NCBI GenBank assembly: GCA_948474755.1
Contig: CAOLHI010000147.1
Span: 434,001 to 498,000 of the forward strand
Length of the DNA stretch: 64,000 nt
Source: Ctenosaura bakeri
Lineage: Eukaryota > Chordata > Lepidosauria > Squamata > Iguanidae
Direction: 5' to 3'
Numbering within the stretch: position 1 is the first letter of the stretch; each line of letters opens with the position of its first letter. A program made the position numbers and the translations under genes. Below are positions 1 to 13,400 of this stretch, piece by piece. Below the pieces are notes generated by a model. That model saw only the letters and a program-made list of their open reading frames with translations, had not been told where the DNA came from and searched no databases.

Positions 1-573
1 TTCCACTTGTTTGGTATAAATGTCAGTGAACTGAAATAAAACAAAAGGACTTTGGTTTGCTTACTCAAATTTTTGACTGCTTTTTTAAAAAAAAGTACAT
101 ACCATTCCAAATCATAAATTACTTTCTGGAAGGATAATCTCATTTCTCAAAGCTGTACATCATGTGGCAAAGGATGAAGCAGTGGAGAAATGGACTGCTT
201 GTTGAAGTACAAGCTCAGTTTCTTTTGGGAAATGGAACTACTCAGAGCACAGAAAAGTTAGCTTTTTGGATTACAACTCCCTGAATCATATAGCCAGCAG
301 GCCATGTTGGCTGTAGGATTCTGGAAGTTGTAGTCCAATAACCATAACTTACTCAAGCTCTAGAGCTACTTGTGCAATTTTGGGATCTGGGACACTTCAC
401 ATGCAAGGAATGCTGCATATCTGAGAGAAATATACTAAGCTGAATATACAGCATTTTGTGGAGCCACTTGTTAGTTTAGGACTTCCATAATACAAATACA
501 AAAAATGGAAACATCATGTTGGGATCCTGGAACAGGGCTGGCAGTGGATTTTTAACAAGTATTTATATACATA
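1..573. other. MTMR6 intronic DNA (downstream of exon 8)
   Basis: This is AT-rich DNA with no exon seen. It holds one small palindromic element at 266-338, listed separately. Confidence 0.5.
266..338. repeat. Short palindromic DNA element with TTGGATTACAACTCC-type arms
   Basis: The arms run TTGGATTACAACTCC and GGAAGTTGTAGTCCAA around a centre containing GCCAGCAGGCCATGTTGGC. This is the widespread amniote 'tgtagtccaa' palindrome, here about 73 bp. I take it to be a non-autonomous DNA transposon remnant; the family is not named. Confidence 0.55.
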
Positions 574-1458
574 TCATAGAAATCTAGAGTTGGAAGAGAC
601 CACACAGGCCATCCAGTCCAACCCCCTGCTATGCAGGAACACCCTCAAAGCAATCCCGACAGATGGCCATCAAGCCTCTGCTTAAAAACCTCCAAGGAAG
701 GAGACTCCACCACACTCCGAGGCAACACATTCCACTGCCGGACAGCCCTGACTGTCAGGAAGTTCTTCCTGAGGTTCAGGTGGAATCTCCTTTCCTGCAG
801 CTTGAATCCATTGCTCCTTGTCCTGGTCTCTGGAGCAGCAGAAAACAAGCCCTCTCCTTCCTCTACATGGCATCCCTTCAAATATTTAAACATGGCTATC
901 ATGTCACCTCTTAACCTTCTCTTCTGCAGACTAAACATACCCAGCTCTCTAAGTCTATCCTCATAGGGCATGGCTTCCAGGCCTCTCACCATTTTGGTCT
1001 CCCTCCTCTGGACTTGCTCCAGCTTGTCAATATCCTTCTTGAATTGGGGTGCCCAGAACTGGACACGGTATTCAAGATGGGGTCTAACCAAAGTAGAGTA
1101 GAGTGGTACCAGTACCTCCCTCGATCTAGACACCATACTCCTATTGATGCAGCCGAGAATTGCTTTGGCTTTCTTGGCTGCCGCGTCACACTGCTGACTC
1201 ATGTTCAGCTTGTGGTCTATGAAGACTCCTAGATCCCTTTCACACGTACTGCTATCCAACCACGTGTCCCCCATCCTATATTTCTGTATTCCATTTTTTC
1301 TACCTAAGTGTAAGACCTTACACTTCTCTGTTGAATTTCATTTTGTTTGCCTTGGCCCAGCTCTCCAATCTATCCAGGTCATTTTGAATTTTGATCCTGT
1401 CCAATGTCGTATTAGCAACCCCTCCCAATTTGGTAACATCTGCAAATTTGATGAGCAT
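574..1458 (-). mobile_element. CR1 LINE, 5'-truncated, 3' part of ORF2
   Basis: The minus strand is open from 1274 to 645 (209 codons) and encodes the C-terminus of a CR1 ORF2. Landmarks are [55 protein letters not shown] and [15 protein letters not shown]. The 3' end lies near 574, at the low-coordinate end, and shows the typical CCAGTCCAACCCCCTGC tail on the plus strand. The long open frame indicates a fairly recent copy. It lies in the MTMR6 intron, antisense to the plus strand. Confidence 0.9.
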
Positions 1459-2067
1459 ATGAAACAAACAAATAATTTTTCCTGCTAATCTTCAGGAAGC
1501 AGAAGTCTTAAATAAATGAGCGTCATCACAAACTGAAGAATAAATTCCAAGAGCTAGAAGAAAGCCCCACAACCTCCAAAGGAATCAATGGTATGAGTCA
1601 ACAGAAAATAGGGAAACTAGAACCCAAGGTTCTAGTCACTATCTGGATCTTAACAACATCATCTGAAAAGTGCCCCATCCAAAGAGGAATTGTAAAAACA
1701 GGCTAAAACCATATTTGGGCTAAAGTCATGCAAGAGTATAAATATGCAGGCATATATTACAAATATGCAGGCATATAAATGAAATATTCATTAAGCACTA
1801 TGAACCATAAAGAATTAAAACACAGCATCTTTGAAGCAGATGAACCTCACCTGTCTGAAAATTTGTGTCCAAAAGCAATCCAATCTTTTTCTATCAAAAC
1901 CTAGAAGAAAACAATTCATATATAGTTTTACACTATAGACTTTAGTTTAGCTTTCCCCAGACCAAATTTATCACTTTGGATGTCTTGTCTTGGTTGTTCA
2001 GAGTGGGATCTAGAAGAATCCCAGCTCAAATATATTTATTAGATTTCACATCACTGTCAGAGTTGCA

Positions 2068-2069
<2 letters not shown>

Positions 2070-2103
<34 letters not shown>
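2070..2103. repeat. (AT)n microsatellite
   Basis: About 17 uninterrupted AT units, followed by A-rich and CAAA-rich sequence up to about 2185. Confidence 0.95.
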
Positions 2104-2108
<5 letters not shown>

Positions 2109-2416
2109 AAACAAAATAAAAAAGAAGACAGAATCCAAACAAAAACAAACAAACAAAACCTCCCCCAAAACAAACAAACAAAATTGATTCAACTCATGTT
2201 TAGAAACAGGCAGAATCAAAACAGCATCTTCCCAGCACAGCGAAACCTCTATTTTACATTTATTGAGGAATCACAAAGGAGTTGATCTTTGTTCTGTGCT
2301 TCAGTTAACATTGAAATTAATTATTTTAAAGTGCAAGTACGTATTATATCCTGTGCACTACTGATATAACTTTCATCTGAACTGGGGTGTTTTCTATATA
2401 AAGCTTAAAGCAGAGG

Positions 2417-2455
2417 TTTGTTGGTTTGTTTGTTTGTTTGTTCGTTCATTCATTC
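2417..2455. repeat. (TTTG)n / (TTCA)n microsatellite
   Basis: Runs of GTTT/TTTG change into TTCATTCATTC. Confidence 0.85.
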
Positions 2456-3628
2456 GGCTTGGCCTTATTTTTAATAAAGATGAGCAAACTTGTCCAGGCA
2501 TAGGAATCACATGACATGCCAGATGCTGTTTGACTGCAACTCCCATTAGCCCTAGTTAGCATAGCCAATGGTAGTGGAATGATTCCCACTCCTGCATTAG
2601 TTTACTATTCACTCCAGAAATCTTACCAATCTGCAGCCACCAAGTTCAGAGTTAAGTCTATTTCAGCATGTCCCAACTACCAGCAAATCAGTTTGCCTCA
2701 TGTACTCACCATGAATCCTTTAATTGTTCTATAAAATGGATCCAACAACAGAGAACCCAGGGAACAAACTTGAGAGGTCCGGTCCCAGCCATCAGAGCAA
2801 TGTACCAGCACACTTGCACTCTCAAAAGCTATGGCCTGTGAAAATGATAATAAAACTTATTCATGTGGGTATCACAAGGATAAATAAATCGTTCAGTCTG
2901 ATTAAAATATACAGCCTATTCCATTTTCTACCACAGGATGTGAGCATCTCCTCTTGCTGCATGCAGGTGCCCTGATACAGCAAGAGATATCCTTGCTTAG
3001 ATCTGCTCTAACAATGCCAAAAGCTTTACAACCAACTGCACGAGGAGGTAAACCTTTGTGAGGCTCCCATCTCCTTCCTCTGCTAATGTCAAATAGTCAT
3101 CAGACTGCTGAAGCTGACAGTAATGGCCACGTTACCTTAGGAAAAGAATAGGCAATTGTCGAGAGCTCAGGGTTCAATTTTCACCACTATGGCCCTCTGA
3201 CGTCCCACAACTGCCTAAAAAGGAGCTGCTGTATGGCCAGGACTGCCACTGATGTGGCCTTGGAAAGGAAGAAAAAGAGGCAGGTGCCACTCCATCATGC
3301 CTAGCCCAGAAACGGACAAAACGTCCTCCCTCCATCCCAACTGGCACTGCCCTGGTCTTGGAGGAAGAGAAGAAGAGGCAATTATGTGTTGGAGCTAATC
3401 TCTTCCCACACTGCTATTCCCTTTTCCTGTTGTGTCATGTCTTAATTAGATTGTAAGCCTGAGGGCATGGAACTGTTTTGCTGTCTTTTACTTGTAAAGT
3501 GCCATATAAAATGATGGCACTGTACAAATAAATGATAACAACAACAGAAACAAAACCAGAAATGACTTTCCAGCTTTTAGTTCTGGCTCTTTTCAACTGA
3601 CTTTTAGGTTTGGAGGGAGTGACTGCAA

Positions 3629-3848
3629 GGAGCCCTGGCGGCATAGTAGTTAAATACCGGTAATGCAGCCACACGATTGTGAGTTCGATTCTGTGGGGCT
3701 CCAGGTTGACTCAGCCTTCCATCCTTCCACAGGTTGGTAAAATGAGTACCCAGCTTGTTGGGGGCAATTAGCTAACACATTGTAAACGGCTTAGAGAGCA
3801 CTTAGCTGATAAGTGGTATAGAAATACATATCCTATTGCTACTGCTGT
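3629..3848 (+). mobile_element. Sauria-type SINE
   Basis: It starts GGAGCCCTGGCGGC with a tRNA-like A/B box region (GTGAGTTCGATTC). It continues with the diagnostic TTGACTCAGCCTTCCATCC, GGTAAAATGAGTACCCAG and GGGGGCAATTAGC, and ends with CCTATTGCTACTGC. This SINE family is confined to lepidosaurs, which supports the squamate assignment. Confidence 0.85.
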
Positions 3849-4350
3849 TCCTGGAAGCCTCCTGATGTCTGGCTTTTGGGGAAAGAATCCATCCACAACT
3901 GGGGAGGAGGGTCTAGTGGGGACCACAAGTGTCCTGCAGGTATCTGTTTCCCCACTCCTGCCTTAGAAACACAGGAAGCTATCTTACACCGTGCCCAACA
4001 AATCATCCATCTAGACATTGCTGTTTTCCCTGACTCAGAGCAAAAATTCAGGGCCCTCAGTGTGACCTGCTACTGATATTTTTGCTCTTAAACTGGAAGT
4101 ACCAGGGAATGCAACGAGGACTTCTGGCATGCAGCATATGTGCTTTACTACTGAGCTACTGTCCCAACCCGAGGTGGGAGACCCCACTCAATATGACAGC
4201 AGATTGCAGCACCTTGCGCAATATTCCCAAATTCACTGGATCTGGAACCACAGGTTATTACTTTCATAAGATGAGATATTTGACATTTGATGATATATTG
4301 CTTTTTTGGGGCAACACAGCCTGGAATACTAATTAAAGAATGTTCATTAC

Positions 4351-4460
4351 TTTGGCTAAGAAGATAGCAGCGTCCAACACTGCTTTGATGTGGCGCAGCC
4401 ATCCGGAGTTCTCCAAACCAGACAGAAAGTCATTGACTGACAGGCCTCTTGTCCCACAGA
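4351..4460 (-). CDS. MTMR6: MTMR6 coding exon 8 (last one in the window)
   Basis: This exon holds 110 nt encoding VCGTRGLSVNDFLSGLENSG and WLRHIKAVLDAAIFLAK. The acceptor is TTCTTAG|TC and the donor AAA|GTAATG. It brings the count to residue 323. The next exon should carry the catalytic CSDGWDR loop and was not found to the left. Confidence 0.93.
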
Positions 4461-7400
4461 CTAAGAAGGAAAGAAACTCAGCTGTTAATCTTAAATAGTA
4501 GCTGCTCCTTTTATAGAGATCAAAGATTACCCAAAGATTTCATCTAGATCCTGTGAGCATATAAAAAGATAGGATGTTCAATTACCTGGACAACTGAAAG
4601 CTTGAATATGTTTCATGACATAAAAACTGGGGATCCCGTTATTATGTAGAAAGTAACATGTTCAGCATCTGTTCATACAGCTAGCAGCAATTACACAAGT
4701 GCATTTGAATATTTGTCCCCATCTCACTCCACTCTCAACCACAGGCTTCCCTGTGTAATTGCTATGTGGTAACAAACTGATATACACTGGTCCTTCCCAC
4801 AATCAATTTATTTCTGCAATTACAACCTTAATTTAAAGGTGTATACCACTGCTCATGCAAAATGGCCATGATTTCTCAGCATGTTTCCGTGTACCAAAGG
4901 ATGTAAACCTGCCCTTTACACTGTAGGTGCCTACTCTGGCAAATATCAATGTAGCAGTGGTAGACACCCAAAGTGGTTCTCACTTTGGGTAGCACACCAG
5001 TAATAAGCAGTGTTAAAAAGTTCACAAGCAGGCTTACACACACTTTAAATTGAAAGAAAAAGCACATGAGGTTCTAATTAATTTAAATCATGCTTCTCAT
5101 GGGTAACGCATCAATGACAGAAACAGGCCACAATGACTAAGAGGCCAAAGTAGTCAATTTCTAAATATCTGAACAAACACTGAAACTAAAATAAATACTT
5201 CGTATATATGAAGTAAGCAACTGCTCTTATTGAAACTGATGCATATTTCAAGCAGCAAATCAATTCCATCAGTCCCAGGAGAAGACTAACAGTTTCAGCA
5301 ACAAAAGCTATAGCTCATAACTGTTTTTTCCCCTTCAGTATCTACAACATACGAAATACTGAATTGGGTACTTTAGGCAACAGGGTCTCTACTATGAACA
5401 AGATTTTATAATCAAATCTTTGCAATCAAAGATTTTAAAGCACTGAGGAGCTTGTGTATACATACCTTCTAAAAGCTTTTGCAAGCTGGATCTCATTACA
5501 TGGATGTTTTCAATACCAACAAATTGGAATCTAATATTAGAATAGTTATCTTCATTTTCATAGCCTTTACCTGCTGCCCTGTTTGCCATTGCATTCAGCT
5601 TGAAGAAAAATGAAGGAAAATAGGAAAGAAAGCAACATTAAGTATCATATTCATGATATGCATTGTGACCAGCATGTGCTTGACAGTGAGGAAAATTATG
5701 ACCATTTGAATGTATGGTTCCAAACTATACAACAGATCTGTTTGTTTTGATCACCTCCTCCCAGGAAAGCCAAGTCACTAAACATGTGTAGCACCAATTC
5801 CCTATGCTATGTAACGAGCAGCATAACATTAGGAGGTAAGGAAAGAGTACCTGAAGTTTCCTCACACTATAATGTCATGCACTGCTATGACTTCATGTTA
5901 TGTTTTGTTAAGATAGTTATCACTTGGCTCTTCCTAGTCTTGCAACTCAAGTCAATTTACAAAAAATTAAAAACAGATACAGATTACACCACTAAAAGAT
6001 ACACAAAATATAATTGTACTATCAATAGTTAGAAGCAATTTTAGAACATTTCCAATAAACAACATCAATGACGTACAGCATAACACATTATTAAAAGCAC
6101 TTTTGCCAAAGACAGTAAGTTCCAAAGTCCTGTCAAAACAAAAAAGTCTTCACTTGATGCCGAGGGAGCCATTTGAGCTCTAGAGCTCAGGAACACCCAT
6201 CAAGAAGGCTGTCTCCCAAGCTCCCACCAAATGTACCTGTCAGAGTGGTCCAGCAGACAGAACAGCCTCATCCAACAATCTCAGAATCTGGTCAGGCTCA
6301 CATGGAAGAACCTGGCCTTTCATCTAACCTCAACATGAGCTATGCAGGGCTTTACACTTCATAGCCAGTACTTGGTACAAAGGGAACTGGTATGGAACTA
6401 CTGGTCACAACCAAACAGATTGGATAATTGGGAACAAGCATAGCCCAGCCTCAGTATGCTATGCTTGGGATTCAACTACCTAATTTCATTGTCCCCGAAG
6501 GCTCTGGCATATCAGATAGGTTTTTGACTACACCCTCCCCACACCCCAATAAGCAGTTCCCAATCACAAGGGTGTTGAAGATATTGTCAATTTACAAAGT
6601 GGTTTACTTGGCATAGCATGGAGAGGTGCTATTCTGAAAAACACCACACCAAAAACCTCTTGGAAGGAAGTAATTAGTACAGGTCTTTGGATCCTGGCCA
6701 GGGACTTCAATCAACACAGTCCTTCAAAAATGATAAATATACATATCTATAGGAAATAAATTTGTACAAGCGTAGAAAAGCTACATAGACAGGACTTTCT
6801 ATTACTGTTCTCAGGAATAGGATGACTGAATCCTAACAGAAACTGTTCTGTAACAAAAGAGTACAGTTTGGACAAGAGATCCACTCTCATCTCTTCTCAG
6901 TTCAGAACTATAGTATTACCTAACACTGAAGCAGAAATGAAAGATACATACTTTAGGCCTGGTGTCAACAACATACATGTAGTGGTTTGTTGGATTTGCT
7001 TTACTGATTGCTTGCAACATATGTTCATCCTCCAGACATCTGGCACTGAATCCTGAAAGAGGCTGACTACATCTGCAAATTGCAGCCTAGTGAAAAGACA
7101 GAGGAGGGAAAAAGAAATAATATAATAGGTAAAAATAAGCATTTTGGAGGACATAAGTAGCAGACTGAATACCTAGCTCAGTACTTAATTTTCTTGTAAA
7201 TATAGCAAAAGGTGAAATCCAGAACTAGGATACTCTGGACTATGAACATTCAATGCCTTTAGTAGAAAACTGAAAAGTTTCTTACACTTCATGGTTTCCA
7301 CTGGTACAAGAAGAAAGGAAATGCCCAGATTTTAGAGGACAGATCAGTTTCTTAAAGAGACACAGTCTGCATTACAGATAGAAGTATATTTGAAACTGTA

Positions 7401-10400
7401 GTCAAGATTCATTAGTTTTCCTAAGACTCACTGGCCTTCTAATGAAGCAGCAAGCATGGCATTAGTTCTTGGTTCATTATCCCAGAAAGGGAAATAATTC
7501 TTTATTTTTCTGAATAGCATGAATAACTGCTACCAAAAAAGCCAAGTTGAAAAGTTCTATTTCTGGCATTTTTACAGATTTAGTGTAGCAAAGTGACATC
7601 TAGATAAGGAGTACTTAGTACATTGTTACACAGCACTAGCATCCATTTTTGTTCAACTACAATAGATCTAGGCACCTATGTTACTATACTTACCCCTTGT
7701 CTTTTCCTGTGTTGGAAAATGGCCTTTAGCCCACTTGCACTGAAAGGAAATCAGACTATACCTCAATATCTTTATGATAATATGACAGCACAGGGAACCT
7801 TCCTTTGCTTCGGAACTTAGAACTGCCAACAATTATAGGCTTGCTTGCACTCCTCGGAACATAAAGTTCTCTGGGATACGTTTCACAAATCTGAAAGAAA
7901 AAAAAAAGGTAGAGACTTCATACAGTTAAGACATAGCACACAAGCATTTACTGAAATCACAGCAAGAGCTGAACTTGCATGAAAACTTCATTTTTGCCAG
8001 AAACAGCAGGAATAGAATCATGATCTAGAATGGCTTTGATATCAGGGCATTAGAAGTTGGCTCTGAGATAAATTTAACAGAATGCAGCTTCAAGTACAAG
8101 GAGGTAATTAAATTCAACCATCTCTCTTAGACTAGCCTAGAACAAAGGAGAAGTAGTAGAGTAGCAGAGTTTGGAAAAGTTATTTCTCTGCTACACTTCC
8201 AAGAATCCCCTAGTCAGCAGCAGTAGCTACTGGATATGCTCACTACAGGATGCTGAGAATTTTACTCCAAAGTAGTAACTTTCCCATGCTCTGCGGGAAT
8301 AACAAGCATCTATTTGCTATGACGGCTATGGGATTTTGGGAGTTTAGTTCAAAAAAGTAACTCTTTTCAGTTCTGTGAGAACAGCAAACAGCTATAACCA
8401 AGCTAAACAATCAGCAACAAGTCAAATTAAAGGTCAATCTTAAAGTGCCTAGATAATCCTAATGATTCACTGGGATTCATATGGACTTCCACAATGGTTT
8501 TCAATGTGTTTCCAGGGCATTTTTCAACTGAAAGGTTTATGCCTGTTTTAAGAAGTTAAGAAAAATGCATACAAGCATGCAATTGTAATGATAATGTCAC
8601 CAATAACACAGATTTTTAAATGACATTTTTCCATTAATAAAATTAACATGGCAGGAGCTGGTAAAAGTTCATGAAAAGCTATAAAATGTTTCTTAATTAA
8701 GGAATCTTTTCCATTATAGTTCTGGAATTTATAGGCATCAAAATGAAACCAATGACAATTTGTGAAGGGTCTTCACTTCAAAGTGTTCCAAATTATTCTA
8801 AGAGACGAACTGATCCATCAAGAATTTTGGATGAACTAATAGAAAAAAATAATCTGCACACAGAATACACAGTGGAAGTCAGGACACAATTTCATCACAG
8901 TGCTTTTGTTAAAATACTGTGATCAGAGCAATGACAATTAAACTTAGATGGAAGTCAACTCCTGGCATTAATTCCACCTAACTCTACTCCAGAGACCCCT
9001 TGAGACAGAATTATTACATGGACAAGAAAAAGGCTGGACTTTGTATATGCCATTATTCCAATGCCAAAAACTGCTGCTCCTCTCCTGGTGTTATTGATTC
9101 AAAGAAATTTGAGGCCTTCTTACAGACTCATCTAAAGGCTATTCGTCTTAGCTTCAAAGCCAACAAGGTACACACAGCACTGCAAAATGAGACAGAACTA
9201 GAAACATAACACAGAACAAGCAGTCTAAATCCTGTCTTATTACCACTTATTACCTTATAATCACGATTCGCATCTGATAATTGCCAGTCCGAGTTTGGTA
9301 CACCCATCCGATTGTACTCATCTGTGAGGTCAATGAGCTGCCAGCCTTGTACTCTTTCTGTCTCCTTTTGTTTTGGATTGTATGAGAAGGCATACAGCTC
9401 ATCGTATCTTGCTAAAACAAAGCACAAAGACAAGGGGAGAAAGGAATTTGACCCCTGCCATCTAATTTTTGAAAGAAGAAGTACAGCACACCCAAATTTA
9501 TCCAATTGTAATGAAGAAGGCAGTCAGCCTACCTGGTCTTGAGAGCTGAAGCAAGGAGTTATAGATATCATGACAATCCCTTTCTCTAGGAACAATGAAG
9601 TGAACTACCCTGAAGTTCTTGCACTGGATCAGCAGGGGGCAGCCTGAAGTGGTCAAGGGAAGCTTCTCCACTGCAGCAATATGATGGTGCAATATCTGAA
9701 GCACGGAAGAATCCATAAAAGGTGACTGAATCAAAACAGTAATGTTCAATGGAGTGACACTCAGTGGCACTTGCATAATCCTTGATGTTCATACAATAGC
9801 CACAAAGTCTATATTTACATTCTAGTGGCTCAAGAAATTTTGAAGCTGTAAATTCTCTTTAAAGAACAATGTGAACCCAGTGGAATGCTGACTTTTATGA
9901 CATATACACATAACCTAACATATTGTAGTTGAAATTCTCCTCAAATTCAAATGCAATTAATCAAGCAGGATGGGCATGGGCAACCGTTTAAGAATCCAAG
10001 GCAAAGCTTATTTGGGTGCATGGAGCATCTTATGTGGATTCCACCCTAGATTTAAGTCAACTCTGACACTGAAGGAGATATCAAGAGGACAGTAGGGCAG
10101 ACATGGTTCATGCTCAACAATATTCCTGTTACAATATAAAGAAAAGAAAAATTAGGAGGGAAGTACTTACAAAGACCAGCTGTACATTATCATAGTTTTA
10201 TCAGTGGAGTCCCTGAATTCTCTCTTTTTAAAGAATGTATTTAAGATACCAAATGTGAAAGGCCAATTATTCAATAAAATTATGGACTTTTATTAGTTTG
10301 ACTATTACACTTCAGTTGGCCCTACACTTTGGCAGGTTTTCCTTTCATGAATTTGAATATTCATGAGTTTGTAGCTCCTCGCCCTGCCATCCTCTCTGTC

Positions 10401-13400
10401 CCTCACTGTCCCAACAGCTCCACCTTTGCACCCACATACCTCATGCAGCCTTTCATAGCTACCCCACTCATTGTGATTTTGCAAGCAGCCGCCACTGCCA
10501 GTCAAATCCTCAACCCCTTCTACTCCTGGTCATCCCCCACTCCCATGCAGAATCCAGTTGGAGTGTCTGCTGCTTGCAAATCAGTTTGAGGGAAGTGCCT
10601 GTTACATACTGGATGAGGCATATGACTGCAAAGTTGTGAAAAAAAGGTATGAAGTGGGGCTGTTGAAATGATGGGACACACTGAAGGCAAGGAGAAGGAG
10701 GGGGTGGAGGATCTGGCCAGCAGTGGTGGCTGCTTGCAAAATCACATTGATTGGGGTGGCTGTTAAATCCTGGATGAGAGGTGTGGTGCAAAGGTGTCAA
10801 AAGAAGATACAAGGTGGGTCTTTTGGAACAATGGAAGATGGAGGGAGATCCAGGAGAAGTGAGTCAAGGATCTGGCCCATGGTGGCTGCTGGTACTTGTA
10901 AAATGGGCTTCAGTAGTTCCAGGAAGGCAACTGGGCTTTTGAAAATCTTATTCATGGGCTGGTGTGTATGTCACTCTTTACAAGCTTCTCAGTGCTTAAC
11001 TTCACAAAGTCATAGGAAAAACATCTGTGCCTTTGTTGGCTGAAGCTAGAGCCTAGAAGTCTTGAAAGAGCACACTGCTGTCATGCTCAAGAAGAGCAAA
11101 TTCATGGAAGAAATGAATGCTTAATGCTTCTACTAACAATGACCCTTGACATCTTCCATACCTAAAGCAGCAAACAGCTACAACCCACTTATCATAGTCC
11201 ACATAATTATCATGGGGAGTTGCCTACTTTGGCCCCTTTGACACATACAAGATGCACAGTGTAATAAAATGTAATGAAAGCAGCATATTTGAAAAAATGT
11301 ACTTAAAATCCTCACCCATATCTCCTTCTGGTTAGAGTCAATAAATAACAGATGAGTTGCTGTGAGGTAAAGAGTTCCTGTCTGTGACTTGATGCTTGTG
11401 CTGAATCGGTCTAATAATTTCACCTGTTCAACCTGTGCTTGGGAGAGAAAAAGCAATACATCCCATGAGTGAAAGCAATGAAATATAAACCTGACATCAC
11501 CTTAGCTTGAGCACTCAATACATGCAAAATTGCTATCTTCAAATTACTTACAGGCAATGGTGAAGACAAAGATAACATTACAGTGCATATTTTCAGCACA
11601 GATTGTTTTCTAGAATTCTAGAAATGAGCCTGGAAAGTACCATCTCTACAGATCTGCAGAATATCTTTCAGATTAGAAGAGTGCAATTTTAGTAAAAGCA
11701 ACTTGTCCTCTTCACCCCAAAGGTACAGTGATCAAAAGAAAAAGAGATGGCGCTTCATTATTTTTGTGTGCTGCATTAACACATGGGAAAATTAGCTCAC
11801 CCGCCTTCATCATGATTTCTGTCACCCTCCTATATGTGGAGGGTGGCAAGTCTCCAGTGGAGTCTCTCCCACCAGCAGGATCCCTTCATATTCTGACTGA
11901 AGTGGAGAGTATGCTTGGATGATAATGACTCTCCACTTCAGATTCCCCACATTGAAGTGCAATGAACCAAAGATGGAGGAGGTATTAATATAACACATTA
12001 AAATAATGAGTGAACATGGCTAATGTGCGTAAGTTCATCCTTTGCCTATCAAAAAAAAAAGTGGCGCTACCAGCAATGTGATTGATGCCTTAAGCAGGCA
12101 TCTACTTCAACAAGTCACACAAGAATAGCTCCATTACAACTTTTGTAATTTTTCAAGCTAAAACCAGAACTAAATGTTACCAGAAATTAGCAGATTCTGT
12201 TGGAAGTTCTTGGCAAATGTCACCTGCTCTTCTGTGCGTGCTAACACATAGCAAAACATATGATATGATATTACCGATCCCAGTTTCACTTCACTACCTA
12301 ACCATTACAGAGACAGGAAACTCCGTGCACAACGCTGTCATGCATATGCTACTGTAGAAGAAAATAAAGGAGTGGCAGCTTGTGGAGGCATGAGCCATGT
12401 CTATCCTGATCACAGGACTGAGGGAAATCTATCCTTCTCATGAACTAAAAACACTGTTCAAAATACAGTAGCTGTAAGAGGATCTGGTTATATACAGAAG
12501 TTCATCCATTTTCCAAGTTGACTATGGATTACTTTATCTGAACCTTAACAGCTGCACTGAGAACCACCAATGAACCTAAAAATGAGAGATCTGGCAAAGA
12601 AATACTCTTCATAGTTTCTTGGCAAGGCTGCTGCATTAGTCTACTGCTAAACTTCTAACAATGGTTCTGGCACAAGTTTCAAGAGCACTTATCTCCTTAG
12701 TGCTTTGAGTAGCAGAATCAGAATTTGGGGGGAATGCAGCGATGGAACATCTATATCAGCAGTGCAGATATTTGCAATTCCCGGATACTCTCAGCATCAA
12801 TGCTTTATCTGTCTAGGTTACAGTAAATGTTCAATGATTACAGATCAATTCATTTGCTCTGAATACTGCCAGTGAAAACTGATGAGCATCTCTCCTGCAT
12901 CTAATTTTCAGAAAAAATGATACTGCTAATTTGCAAGAATAAAAAATGAGGCTTTTAATCAGCAATTTCAATCAAGTGCAGAGTTAAAGCAGCGGCCATA
13001 CAAATCTCATACAAACATATATTATGAAATAATCATAACTTTCTATGCAGGTGAGTGGCCACATGTTAAAATAGCAGTGATACCCCATTCACGAGCAAGT
13101 ACAAAAACCCAATTACCCAGTCAACCTGCAATTATCTAGCCTCCCTGCACTTTTTGGTATGTCCAAACTATACACTAGAGAGTGGTGACAGCTACCCACT
13201 AGATATTGTTGGACTGAGACTCACATAGTCCTTCACCACTGCTTATAATGGCAATAACTGATGAGAGTAGCAATTTATCAACATCCAGAAGGCTACAGTT
13301 ACATGCCACTGCAGTGCCCAAGTAAATGAGTAAACACAAGTGCTCTCCGAAATGGGCTAGCTTTACTGGTAACTATCTATAAAAGGCAGGACAGGAGACA

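Larger units (their letters stand above)
1459..3628. other. MTMR6 intron: low-complexity and degraded repeats
   Basis: No exon was seen. It contains an (AT)n tract, T/G-rich runs, a degraded 'actcccat...' palindrome near 2531-2585, and a repeat-like tail near 3450-3545 ending in AATAAATGATAACAACAAC. Confidence 0.45.
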
